A stretch of DNA of 64,000 nt from UBA668 sp043740085 (GTDB taxonomy: Bacteria > Actinomycetota > Acidimicrobiia > Acidimicrobiales > Ilumatobacteraceae): contig JAYUCY010000042.1 of NCBI GenBank assembly GCA_043740085.1, positions 43,338 to 107,337 on the forward strand, read 5' to 3'. The position numbers were made by a program, and so were the translations under genes. Position 1 is the first letter of the stretch, and every line of letters starts with the position of its first letter. Under the pieces are notes generated by a model. That model did no database searches. It saw only the letters and a list, made by a program, of their open reading frames with translations, and was not told where the DNA came from. This document shows positions 17,164-31,454 of the stretch, piece after piece.

Positions 17164-17706
17164 ATGTCTTCGCTCGACGGCTTGGCCGACCAGATCAACA
17201 CCATTGCGCGCCTCACCGGCACATTCACATTGCGGTCTGGTCAGATCGCTACGGAGTACTTCGACAAGTACCGTTTCGAGGCGCAACCGAAGCTGCTGGC
17301 GGATATTGCGGCGGCGTTGGCACCGCTCATTCCCGAGGGCACGGAAGTGCTCGCCGGGTTGGAAATGGGTGGCATTCCCATCGCTACCGCGCTGTCGCTG
17401 CACACCGGGTTGCCGGCGGCATTTGTGCGCAAGGAAGCCAAGCAGTACGGCACCGCTCGCCTCGCCGAGGGTGCCGAGATCGCCGGCAAGCGCATCACTG
17501 TGATCGAAGACGTCATCACCACCGGCGGCCAGGTGGTCATCAGCACCAACGACCTGCGCGCCCTGGGCGCCATTGTTGACCATGTCGTGTGTGTCATTGA
17601 CCGCAGCCCGGACAAGGCCGCCGCGCTCACCGCCGAGGGCCTCACGCTGCATGCGCTGCTCACTCGCGCACAGCTCGACGCCGCCGAAGCCCGCCGCCCC
17701 GCCTGA
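17164..17706 (+). CDS. pyrE: Orotate phosphoribosyltransferase
   Basis: The 180-aa enzyme converts orotate and PRPP to OMP in pyrimidine synthesis. It shows FTLRSGQIATEYFDKYRFE near the N-terminus, VRKEAKQYGT with the flexible-loop Lys residues, and the PRPP motif VIEDVITTGGQVV. I chose the ATG at 17164 because AAGACT lies 7 nt before it and the protein then starts like its family. A GTG at 17125 would add 13 residues and overlap tesB by GTGA. Confidence 0.92.
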   Translation: MSSLDGLADQINTIARLTGTFTLRSGQIATEYFDKYRFEAQPKLLADIAAALAPLIPEGTEVLAGLEMGGIPIATALSLHTGLPAAFVRKEAKQYGTARLAEGAEIAGKRITVIEDVITTGGQVVISTNDLRALGAIVDHVVCVIDRSPDKAAALTAEGLTLHALLTRAQLDAAEARRPA

Positions 17707-17784
17707 GCCCCTCCAACCCGGTCTTGCGTACAAGTTCCAGGCTCACAAGCGCAGGTCAGCGCCCGACATCCTCGTACGTACCGT

Positions 17785-19122
17785 TTACTTCGGGAAGAGG
17801 ACGCCGGGGTTGAGCAGGTTGCTGGGGTCGAGGGCTTGCTTGATTGCGCGTAGCGCGGCGTAGGCGGCCGGGCCCTTCAGGCGCTCCAGCCATTCGGCCT
17901 TCGCCACGCCGATGCCGTGCTCGGCGCTGATCGTGCCACCGAGGTCGATCGCCGCCATCAGCACGTGCTCGCGCACCAGGCCGGCCGCCTCGCCAGCGCC
18001 CAGCACGTTGACATGCAGGTTGCCCTCTGCGAGATGCCCAAAGATCACTAGCTCGGCGCCGCGCGGAACCGCTGCCTGCACCCGCCGCACGAGTCGATCG
18101 AGGTGTTGGACGGGCACGGCCACGTCAAGTTTCAACGGCACACCGCGCGCCCCAATGGCAATCGTGATGTGGTCGCGAATTCGGTAGAGCAGGTCGCGCT
18201 GCGCACCGACGGCCAACACGCCGTGTTCGCCGTCCAGCAGCGAGGCCAACTCGTCGGTTGGGTCATGGTGCGCCGCACAGTCGACCATCACGAACGCTCC
18301 GGCTGACGCAGGATCGAGCGGCGGCTTCACCGAGAGGTGGCTGCATACAATCGTCAGCGCTTCGGGCAGGATCAACTCGACCGCATCCAGGCTGGTCAAT
18401 TCACGGAGTCGCGGCAGCAGCGATACGGCATCGACCAGCGAATCGCACGCGATCAGCGCCGCGGCCGTCGAGCGATACCACGGCACCAACTTCACTCGCG
18501 CCGCGGTCACTACGGCCAAGGTGCCTTCGCTGCCGACGAGCAGGCTGGGCAAGTGTGGGCCAGCCGTTTCCTTCGGCAAACCTTCCAGCTGGGTAACGAT
18601 CGAGCCATCGGCGAGTACGGCCTGCACGCCCATCACCTGCGCGCGCATGGTGCCGAAGCGCACGACGCGCGAACCGCCTGCGTTGGTGCTGACCGCTCCG
18701 CCAACGGTGGCCGTCGCGCGAGCACCCCAGTCGACCGCGAAGTCCAAGCCCGCCGCGCGCGCATGGAGCTGTAGCCGTTCGATGGTCACACCGGCGCCGG
18801 CGGTTACCTGCAGCGACAGCGCATCGACTGGCCCAAGTGTGGTGAAGCGCTGCAGCGAGAGCAGCACAGCTCCGTTGCGGGGCACGCTGCCGCCCACCAA
18901 TCCCGTGTTGCCACCTTGGGGTACCACCGCCACACCCGCGGCCGCACACACGCCCAACACGGCCGCCACTTCCTCCGCCGACCCTGGCCGCACCACGGCC
19001 GGAGTGGTGCCCTGCCACTGACGCAGCCAATCCGTCTCGTAGGTCGCCCGCAGGTCGGCGTCGACCAACACATGGTCCGCGCCAACGACATCGCGCAGGG
19101 CAGCTACCAGCAGGCTGCTCAC
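17785..19122 (-). CDS. FAD-binding 2-hydroxyacid dehydrogenase (GlcD/D-lactate dehydrogenase type)
   Basis: The 445-aa flavoprotein has the PCMH-type FAD domain (VVPQGGNTGLVGGSVP, then WGARATATVGGAVSTNAGG) and the C-terminal FAD-linked oxidase domain ending in GTISAEHGIGVAK..LDPSNLLNPGVLFP. Relatives oxidise D-2-hydroxy acids such as D-lactate, glycolate or D-2-hydroxyglutarate and pass electrons to quinone or a carrier. It starts at GTG, six bases after the LarA-like gene, so the two form an operon. That pairing favours a D-hydroxyacid as substrate. Confidence 0.87.
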   Translation of the reverse strand: MSSLLVAALRDVVGADHVLVDADLRATYETDWLRQWQGTTPAVVRPGSAEEVAAVLGVCAAAGVAVVPQGGNTGLVGGSVPRNGAVLLSLQRFTTLGPVDALSLQVTAGAGVTIERLQLHARAAGLDFAVDWGARATATVGGAVSTNAGGSRVVRFGTMRAQVMGVQAVLADGSIVTQLEGLPKETAGPHLPSLLVGSEGTLAVVTAARVKLVPWYRSTAAALIACDSLVDAVSLLPRLRELTSLDAVELILPEALTIVCSHLSVKPPLDPASAGAFVMVDCAAHHDPTDELASLLDGEHGVLAVGAQRDLLYRIRDHITIAIGARGVPLKLDVAVPVQHLDRLVRRVQAAVPRGAELVIFGHLAEGNLHVNVLGAGEAAGLVREHVLMAAIDLGGTISAEHGIGVAKAEWLERLKGPAAYAALRAIKQALDPSNLLNPGVLFPK

Positions 19123-19128
19123 CGCGTG

Positions 19129-20385
19129 TCAGACAACGATCTCGGCGCCTGCAGGCAGTTCGTGCAGCAGCGCATCGCTCACCCAGCAGCGAGTCATGTG
19201 CAGCGTGCTCTCAATCCGCACCACCCGCTTGGGTTGGTCGAACGCGCGACCACACATGCTGAGCGCCGCCTTCACGCAGTCGTCCTCGGTCGGCAATACC
19301 ATCGGCATTCGACTGCGCCGCACACCAGCAATGCCCGCGGTGAAGCAGTTGACGTAGGTCTTTTGCCAGTCGATCTGCTGCGCCAGCGGCAGCGGAATGA
19401 AGTCGGCGAACCCAATGCCCAGTGCATTGCCGCCGGAGACTGCCGTGAGGTCGAGCAGCACGATGGTGCTGACATCGGGCTCTGCCAGATCGGCCAGGCC
19501 GTGCACCCAGAAACGACCGGTCACGTTCGGGTCCATGGTGGTGCCACTGATGTCCTTGCCGCCCTTGTCGATGATCAACACATCGACCTGCGGGAACGGC
19601 AGCGCGGGCACCAACGTGCGGGCGAAGTCGGTCAGCTCAATCTCGGCTGGCCCGCCAATCTCGTCGGCCGTGAGCGCTCGGAGGCGCACCACATCGCCGC
19701 TGGGGGATTCGATGGTGCCGACGCCGCCGAGCAGCCGGCCACTGGCGCGCAGTGCTGCGATGCCATTGAGAATGCGATTGCGCATTTCCTCTGGGCCGCA
19801 CGCGTGGATCTGCGCGGCACCGGGCTGCTTGCCGAAACCGACAACCGCCATCTTCGTACAGCCCGACTCGATGGGGCCTTTGAAGCAGGTGTGCGGCTTG
19901 ATGCGATTCACCGGGAAGATGCGGTCAGCGCCAGCGGCGTGACGGTCGAGGTACAGCGGCATGCCGTCATCGGTGCGAGCAACCTCTACGGTCTCCATCG
20001 TCGCCCGAATCTGGGCGCCGATGGCCTCTTCGGTCATGCCCAAGGTCTCCAACATCTTGCGTTGACCCTCGGCTTTTGCACCACCGTGGCTGCCCATCGC
20101 AGGCACAACGAATGGCTCGGCGCCCAGAGCACGTAGCCCGCTGATAGTGCCTCGCAACAGCGCCACGCGGTCGGTGAGACCACGGCTGCCACCACCAACA
20201 GCGACCGTCATCCCTGGCGTGACGGAGGCCGCAAGGCGGGTGACCACGTCCGCGTGCGCAGCCGCCTCCACGTCGGCGATCGGCTCGGTGTGGGGTAGCG
20301 CAAGACGCACCTCAGTGAGCGCCGGCACCTTCAGATCCGGGTGGAACGGCAGCTCCACCCCCTGCACCAGTTCATCCCAATTCAC
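19129..20385 (-). CDS. LarA-like nickel-pincer-cofactor isomerase (DUF2088 family)
   Basis: The 418-aa protein matches LarA relatives: an N-terminal domain with GMTVAVGGGSRGLTDR and VVPAMGSHGGA, then NRIKPHTCFKG, which holds a Lys suited to bind the pyridinium nickel-pincer cofactor. LarA itself racemises lactate; relatives epimerise other 2-hydroxy acids. No larB, larC or larE cofactor gene is in this window. The start is GTG with TACGGT 6 nt upstream. It is the first gene of an operon with the FAD-linked hydroxyacid dehydrogenase. Confidence 0.8.
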   Translation of the reverse strand: MNWDELVQGVELPFHPDLKVPALTEVRLALPHTEPIADVEAAAHADVVTRLAASVTPGMTVAVGGGSRGLTDRVALLRGTISGLRALGAEPFVVPAMGSHGGAKAEGQRKMLETLGMTEEAIGAQIRATMETVEVARTDDGMPLYLDRHAAGADRIFPVNRIKPHTCFKGPIESGCTKMAVVGFGKQPGAAQIHACGPEEMRNRILNGIAALRASGRLLGGVGTIESPSGDVVRLRALTADEIGGPAEIELTDFARTLVPALPFPQVDVLIIDKGGKDISGTTMDPNVTGRFWVHGLADLAEPDVSTIVLLDLTAVSGGNALGIGFADFIPLPLAQQIDWQKTYVNCFTAGIAGVRRSRMPMVLPTEDDCVKAALSMCGRAFDQPKRVVRIESTLHMTRCWVSDALLHELPAGAEIVV

Positions 20386-20409
20386 GAAGCCACCGTAGTC
20401 CCGATTCGC

Positions 20410-20464
20410 CGCACCATGTCATGCCGCCGGTGCGTCGCCCGCAGTCAGCGCATGACATGGTGCG
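20410..20464. terminator. Hairpin after the alpha-2-macroglobulin-like gene
   Basis: A perfect 14-bp inverted repeat (GCACCATGTCATGC and GCATGACATGGTGC), extended by one C-G pair, encloses 25 nt. It sits 12 nt past the stop of the large minus-strand gene and upstream of the LarA-like promoter. Termination of the macroglobulin transcript is the simplest role. Confidence 0.6.
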
Positions 20465-20475
20465 CGACGACGGGG

Positions 20476-26595
<6,120 letters not shown>

Positions 26596-26776
26596 CTTGT
26601 TCTCCCTCACCCACGCAGAACTTCTGCCCGTTGGACGACGCCAGCAAGCAGTTGGTTCCGGCCAAGACGGTATTCGTTGTGGTGACTACGCTGCGACGCA
26701 TGGGGACACTGCGACAGATGATTGCCGTGACTGGTGAGGCCGTTGACGGTATGCACTGCACCGAGTGCAGCACCGC

Positions 26777-28042
26777 ATGATGCCGCTGCAGCCCAGTTCG
26801 TTGCAGCACGTTGTCGTTGTCGGTGCCTCACTCGCTGGTCTGCGGGCGTGTGAGACGTTGCGCCAGGAAGGTTTCGAGGGTGAGATCACCCTCATCGGTG
26901 CGGAACGCGAGATCCCTTACGACCGGCCGCCGTTGTCCAAGAAGGTCCTCGCCGGCGACTGGGAGCCCGACCGCATTCGCCTTCGCAAAGACGAAGACTT
27001 CGAGTCGCTCGGCCTCACAGTGCGGCTGGGTGTGCGGGCGGTTGCGCTCGACACGTCCACCCGCACGGTGTCGCTCGGCGACGGCTCAGCAGTCACCTAC
27101 GACGGGTTGATCATTGCGACTGGCGCGTCGCCGCGCAGGTTGCCAGATCAGCCTTCCTTGCACGGTGTGGTGGAACTGCGCACGTTGTCGGACGCGGTCG
27201 CTTTGCGCGATCTGACTGCTGATGGCACGGCACGTGTCACCGTGATCGGGGCCGGGTTCATCGGCCTCGAGGTCGCGGCCACCGTACGCGCCCGCGGTTG
27301 CGCGGTCACCGTGTTGGAAGGCGCGCCCTCGCCCCTGATTCGCGGGCTGGGCGCGGAGTTGGGCGCGGCCGTCGCCAGCGTGCACGCGCGTAATGGAGTT
27401 GACGTGCGCTGTGGAGTGCGCGTTGCTGCCATCGAAGGCACCGACGAACGAGTCACCGGCGTGCGCCTTGGCGATGGGTCTGTCGTCGCCAGTGATGTCG
27501 TGCTCGTGGGTGTGGGCGTTACGCCCAACACTGACTGGCTGGCCGGAAGCGGCTTGACCGTGCGCGACGGCATCGTCTGCGACGCGACCCTGTGCGTGGG
27601 CGTGCCCGGGGTGTACGCCGCGGGCGACTGTGCCCGCTGGCCCAATGCCGTTTTCGCCGGTTTCGATGACGAGGAGATGCGCGTCGAGCACTGGACCAAC
27701 GCCGCCGAGCAGGGTGCCGCTGCCGCGAAGAATCTGTTGGCCGCCGCTGGCCACGGAGAACTCGCGGTAGAGCCGTTCGTCTCAGTGCCATTCTTTTGGA
27801 GCGACCAGTTCGATAGCCGCATCCAGTTCGTCGGCCGTGCCCATGGTGGCGACGAGGTGCACGTGTTCGCCGGCAGCACCGACGGCGCTTTCGCCGCGCT
27901 CTACGGCTACCAGGGTCGGTTGCGCGGCGTGTTGGGCGTCAGCAAGCCAAAGATGGTCATGCCCTTCCGGGCGCTGCTCAGCGCCGGTGCCACCTGGGAA
28001 GAAGCCCTCGCCAAAGCCGAGGCCCTCACCGCACCTGCGTAA
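26777..28042 (+). CDS. FAD-dependent NAD(P)H:ferredoxin/rubredoxin reductase-type oxidoreductase
   Basis: The 421-aa protein has two Rossmann folds: an FAD fold at the N-terminus (VVVGASLAGLRACE) and an NAD fold in the middle (VTVIGAGFIGLEVAA). The IPYDRPPLSKKVL motif and the GVYAAGDCARW FAD motif follow. This is the class that supplies electrons to ferredoxins, rubredoxins or cytochrome P450 systems. A C-terminal domain (about 330-420) completes the reductase fold. No ferredoxin or P450 gene is adjacent. A GTG at 26765 is an alternative start four codons upstream. Confidence 0.9.
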   Translation: MMPLQPSSLQHVVVVGASLAGLRACETLRQEGFEGEITLIGAEREIPYDRPPLSKKVLAGDWEPDRIRLRKDEDFESLGLTVRLGVRAVALDTSTRTVSLGDGSAVTYDGLIIATGASPRRLPDQPSLHGVVELRTLSDAVALRDLTADGTARVTVIGAGFIGLEVAATVRARGCAVTVLEGAPSPLIRGLGAELGAAVASVHARNGVDVRCGVRVAAIEGTDERVTGVRLGDGSVVASDVVLVGVGVTPNTDWLAGSGLTVRDGIVCDATLCVGVPGVYAAGDCARWPNAVFAGFDDEEMRVEHWTNAAEQGAAAAKNLLAAAGHGELAVEPFVSVPFFWSDQFDSRIQFVGRAHGGDEVHVFAGSTDGAFAALYGYQGRLRGVLGVSKPKMVMPFRALLSAGATWEEALAKAEALTAPA

Positions 28043-28164
28043 CATCGCGCCGGCCCCAGCCGAACTGACGCGCAACTTCCTCACAGCACCAGGCCGCAGA
28101 CGCAACAGCGCGTCACTTCGGGATTATCGGGCTTGCGGGACATGCGTGACATCGGTGACACAAC

Positions 28165-28209
28165 CTTGACATGGTTGCATTCAAGTTTCATGACGCTACG
28201 GTGTGCCAC
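28165..28209 (+). promoter_or_regulatory. lon promoter with a HAIR-like HspR operator
   Basis: CTTGA (28165-28169) and TCAAG (28181-28185) form an inverted repeat separated by 11 nt, exactly the spacing of the HspR operator HAIR (CTTGAGT, 7 nt, ACTCAAG). The inner two bases of each half differ. A -35-like TTGCAT (28175-28180) lies inside it, and TACGGT (28197-28202) is the -10, 7 nt before the Lon ATG. A repressor bound here would block RNA polymerase. Heat-shock control of lon by HspR is known in Streptomyces; here it is inferred. Confidence 0.65.
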
Positions 28210-30540
28210 ATGTTCGACACGACGACTTCCACGTCCAACTCCACGACTACTCTTCTCCCCATCCTTCGACTTCCCTCGGTGGTGCTGCCCGGCACCGTCG
28301 TCACCATTTCACTCGACCACAACGACACCCGCGTCGCTGTCGAAGCTGCCGGCCGCGGCGATGGTCGGCTCGTCCTGCTTGCCGGCGACGGCGACATCGG
28401 TGTCATTGCACGAGTGCCCAACACGGCCACCCTCCCTAGCGGCGAGCAAGCCGCCATCGTCCAGGCCGAACGACGCGCACGGCTCGTCACGGTGCACGCC
28501 AGCGAACGCAGCGCGGATCATGCCGACGTGGAGCTGATTGCTGATACCCGCCCTACGCCGCGAGTGGAAGCCGCCACCCGCGAGCTGCGGGTGGTCTTGG
28601 AGGAGATCGCCAAGCTGCGCCAGAGCCGCCGGCTGCCCGAGATCCTGCGCACCGTCAACGAAGCCGGCGCGCTGGCCGACGCGGTCACCACATGGAGCGA
28701 AGCCGACGACGAACGGCGCGCACAGGTACTTCACACGCTTGACATCGAGCAACGTGTCGCGCTGCTCACCGAGTGGGCACGCCAGCACATCGCCGAGCTG
28801 CAGGTGAGCGCGCAGATTCGAGCCGACGTCACCGAGGGCGTCGACAAGCAGCAGCGCGACTACCTGCTGCGCCAACAGATGACCGCCATTCGCAAGGAGT
28901 TGGGTGAGGGCGACGACGACGTGGTCGGCGAGTATCGCACCAAGCTCGACGAGCTGCGCCACCAGCTGCCGGAGAAGACGGCCAGCTTCGTGGCGAAGGA
29001 GATCGATCGTCTCGACCGGATGAGCCAGCAGTCGCCGGAGCACAGCTGGGTGCGCACGTGGCTGGACCGTGTTTTCGAAATGCCGTGGGCCACCCGCACA
29101 CTCGACCAGTTGGAACTCGACAGTGCCCGCGCGCAGCTCGACGCCGATCACCACGGTCTTGACGACGTAAAGGACCGCATCGTCGAGTTTCTGGCGGTGC
29201 GCAAGCTGCGTGCCGATCGCGGGGTCGCCGAGACCGACGGCCGCTCCGCGGGCACGGTGATGACGCTGATCGGCCCTCCCGGAGTTGGCAAGACCAGCCT
29301 TGGCGAGTCGATCGCGAAGGCGATGGGTCGCAACTTCGTGCGTGTGTCCCTGGGTGGGGTGCGCGACGAAGCCGAGATCCGTGGTCACCGCCGCACGTAC
29401 GTGGGTAGCCAGCCGGGCCGCATCGTGCGCGCGATCATCGAGGCGGGCTCGATGAACCCCGTCGTGCTGCTCGACGAGGTCGACAAGGTCAGCCCCGGTA
29501 GCTGGGGCGGCGACCCCACGGCGGCGCTGTTGGAGGTGCTCGACCCTGCGCAGAACCACACGTTCCGCGACCATTATCTGGAGATCGAGCTCGACCTGTC
29601 ACAGGTGGTGTTCATCGCCACCGCCAACGTGGCCGACACCATTCCCGCGCCGCTGCTCGACCGCATGGATCTCATTCGCCTCGATGGGTACACCGAGGAG
29701 GAGAAGGTGTTCATCGCACAGCGCTACCTGCTGCCCCGACAGCTCTCGCGCTCCGGCCTTACCGCTGACGAAGTGATCGTCGAGGACGACGCGATTCGCA
29801 CCACCATCAGCGGCTACACACGCGAGGCGGGCGTGCGCTCACTGGAGCGCGAGCTGGGCAAGCTGACCCGCAAGATTGCGGCCAAGGTGGCCACGGCTCG
29901 GCAGTCGCTGCCCGTCAACGTCGGCACTGCCGATGTTCGCGAGTGGTTGGGCCGAGCGAAGATCGACGACTCCATTCCGGATCGCACCAACGTCCCCGGT
30001 ATCGCAACCGGCCTTGCTGTCACCGGTGCCGGCGGCGACGTGTTGTTCATCGAAACCACAGCCTTCGAGCTAGCCCAAGACGGCGAGCCGACGCTGACAC
30101 TCACCGGTCAACTGGGCGACGTGATGAAGGAGAGCGCGCACATCGCTCTGTCCTACGTGCGCTCGCACGCCGCCGAGCTGGGTGTCGACCCGGCGGCGAT
30201 GGCCAAGCGTGTGCACGTACACGTGCCTGCCGGCGCCGTACCCAAGGATGGTCCGTCCGCTGGCGTGACGATGACTACTGCGTTGGTCAGTCTGCTCACC
30301 GGCAAGCTGGTCAAGCCCACGCTCGGAATGACTGGCGAGATCACGCTGCAGGGCAAGGTGCTACCAATCGGTGGCGTCAAGCAGAAGGTGCTCGCCGCTC
30401 ACCGGGCAGGGCTGACGGAAGTCGTGCTGCCCAAGCGCAACGGCCCCGACTTGGAAGACGTACCGGAGAAGGTGCGGGAGCAGATGACGTTCCATCTGGC
30501 CGACACCTATGCCGATGTCCTGGCAGTCGCCTTCGCCTGA
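28210..30540 (+). CDS. lon: ATP-dependent protease Lon
   Basis: The 776-aa protein has an N-terminal substrate domain (about 1-190), a coiled helical region with DYLLRQQMTAIRKELG, an AAA+ domain with Walker A at 355-362 (GPPGVGKT) and a C-terminal protease domain. The catalytic dyad is Ser683 (KDGPSAGVT) and Lys724 (PIGGVKQK). It degrades misfolded and regulatory proteins in the cytoplasm. The start at 28210 follows TACGGT by 7 nt; an in-frame ATG 13 codons upstream overlaps the promoter and is rejected. The C-terminus ends normally and a hairpin repeat follows the stop. Confidence 0.97.
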   Translation: MFDTTTSTSNSTTTLLPILRLPSVVLPGTVVTISLDHNDTRVAVEAAGRGDGRLVLLAGDGDIGVIARVPNTATLPSGEQAAIVQAERRARLVTVHASERSADHADVELIADTRPTPRVEAATRELRVVLEEIAKLRQSRRLPEILRTVNEAGALADAVTTWSEADDERRAQVLHTLDIEQRVALLTEWARQHIAELQVSAQIRADVTEGVDKQQRDYLLRQQMTAIRKELGEGDDDVVGEYRTKLDELRHQLPEKTASFVAKEIDRLDRMSQQSPEHSWVRTWLDRVFEMPWATRTLDQLELDSARAQLDADHHGLDDVKDRIVEFLAVRKLRADRGVAETDGRSAGTVMTLIGPPGVGKTSLGESIAKAMGRNFVRVSLGGVRDEAEIRGHRRTYVGSQPGRIVRAIIEAGSMNPVVLLDEVDKVSPGSWGGDPTAALLEVLDPAQNHTFRDHYLEIELDLSQVVFIATANVADTIPAPLLDRMDLIRLDGYTEEEKVFIAQRYLLPRQLSRSGLTADEVIVEDDAIRTTISGYTREAGVRSLERELGKLTRKIAAKVATARQSLPVNVGTADVREWLGRAKIDDSIPDRTNVPGIATGLAVTGAGGDVLFIETTAFELAQDGEPTLTLTGQLGDVMKESAHIALSYVRSHAAELGVDPAAMAKRVHVHVPAGAVPKDGPSAGVTMTTALVSLLTGKLVKPTLGMTGEITLQGKVLPIGGVKQKVLAAHRAGLTEVVLPKRNGPDLEDVPEKVREQMTFHLADTYADVLAVAFA

Positions 30541-30553
30541 TTGCGACCACAGC

Positions 30554-30602
30554 GTCTGGTCGGACCAAATCCACACTGAGTGTGGAATCGGTACGACCAG
30601 AC
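30554..30602. repeat. Hairpin, copy 2 of the dispersed palindromic repeat
   Basis: Right arm TGTGGAATCGGTACGACCAG (30581-30600, extended by AC) matches the arm at 11663-11684 in all but one base. The left arm (30554-30575) has three mismatches to a perfect complement, and the loop is CTGAG. It begins 13 nt after the lon stop and precedes the promoter of the alternative oxidase gene, so it could terminate lon transcription. Confidence 0.8.
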
Positions 30603-30643
30603 TGCGGACAAACGGCCTTCGGTCCCAGCTACCGTTTGCCGGC

Positions 30644-31375
30644 ATGGATGACCTTGACAGCGAACGCGGGGTTGGGCCGATCAGCGAGCTGCTGAGTGAC
30701 CGTCCACCGTTCGGTCCGATCCAACGGCTGGATGGCGACCAGCTCCGTGCGGAGCAGCTGCACACGCTCGGCACGCCGCGGCGGTCGCCGTCATTGGGCG
30801 CCAAGGTGCTGTTCGTCACGATGGACCTCGCGTACGGAACGCCGCGCACGTTGGAGAAGTTTCGTGTGCTCGAACTGGTGGCGCGGATGCCGTACCAGGC
30901 GTGGGAGAACGTCGGCTACGTCGCGGTCACGCATACTGCGCGGCGGCCGCGGTTCGCCCGGCGCGTGTTCGATCAGGTGCGCGTGAATCGGTGGGAGCAA
31001 GACAACGAGCAGTGGCACCTGTTCATGATTGAGGAGATGCTGTCGACGCAGCCGGATCGTCTCGGCTGGCTGCGGCGGCAGGCAATTCCGCAGGTACTCG
31101 CGCTCACCTACTTCCACATCAGCTGGCTGCTTTACGCCATCCGCCCTTCGTGGTCGTACCGCCTCAACGCCGACTTCGAAGACCATGCCGAGCACGAGTA
31201 CGCGCTGCTGGTCAGCGAGCACCCGGAGTGGGATGACACGCCGTTCGTCAGCGACTTCGCCGACGACTTCGGGCAGTACGCCAGCGTGGCGGAACTGTTC
31301 CGACAGATCGGCTTCGACGAGCGGCTGCACAAACTGCAAAGCGAAGCCATGATCGCCGCCCCCCGCTTCACCTGA
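30644..31375 (+). CDS. Alternative oxidase family di-iron protein
   Basis: The 243-aa protein shows all six ligands of the alternative oxidase di-iron site in order and at comparable spacing: Glu77 in LELVARMP, Glu122 and His125 in NEQWH, Glu179 in FEDHAE, and Glu226 and His229 in DERLH. Hydrophobic stretches in helices would dock it to the inner membrane face. The family oxidises ubiquinol and reduces oxygen to water without pumping protons. This actinomycete probably uses menaquinone, so the donor is open. TACCGT lies 8 nt before the ATG; a longer in-frame start would begin inside lon. Confidence 0.82.
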   Translation: MDDLDSERGVGPISELLSDRPPFGPIQRLDGDQLRAEQLHTLGTPRRSPSLGAKVLFVTMDLAYGTPRTLEKFRVLELVARMPYQAWENVGYVAVTHTARRPRFARRVFDQVRVNRWEQDNEQWHLFMIEEMLSTQPDRLGWLRRQAIPQVLALTYFHISWLLYAIRPSWSYRLNADFEDHAEHEYALLVSEHPEWDDTPFVSDFADDFGQYASVAELFRQIGFDERLHKLQSEAMIAAPRFT

Positions 31376-31424
31376 GCCGTGACACGTGAACGGTGACACC
31401 TGAGCCGTGACACGTGAACGGTGT
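31369..31424. repeat. Tandem 28-bp duplication after the alternative oxidase gene
   Basis: Two adjacent 28-bp units starting CACCTGAGCCGTGACACGTG lie at 31369-31396 and 31397-31424 and differ only in the last base. The first unit contains the oxidase stop codon. Each unit has the palindrome CACGTG. The second unit ends 30 nt before the peroxiredoxin start, so the tract is both the 3' end of one gene and upstream DNA of the next. Confidence 0.85.
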
Positions 31425-31454
31425 CGCTTGCCAGCGGCGTGCCAGGCTGGGGCA

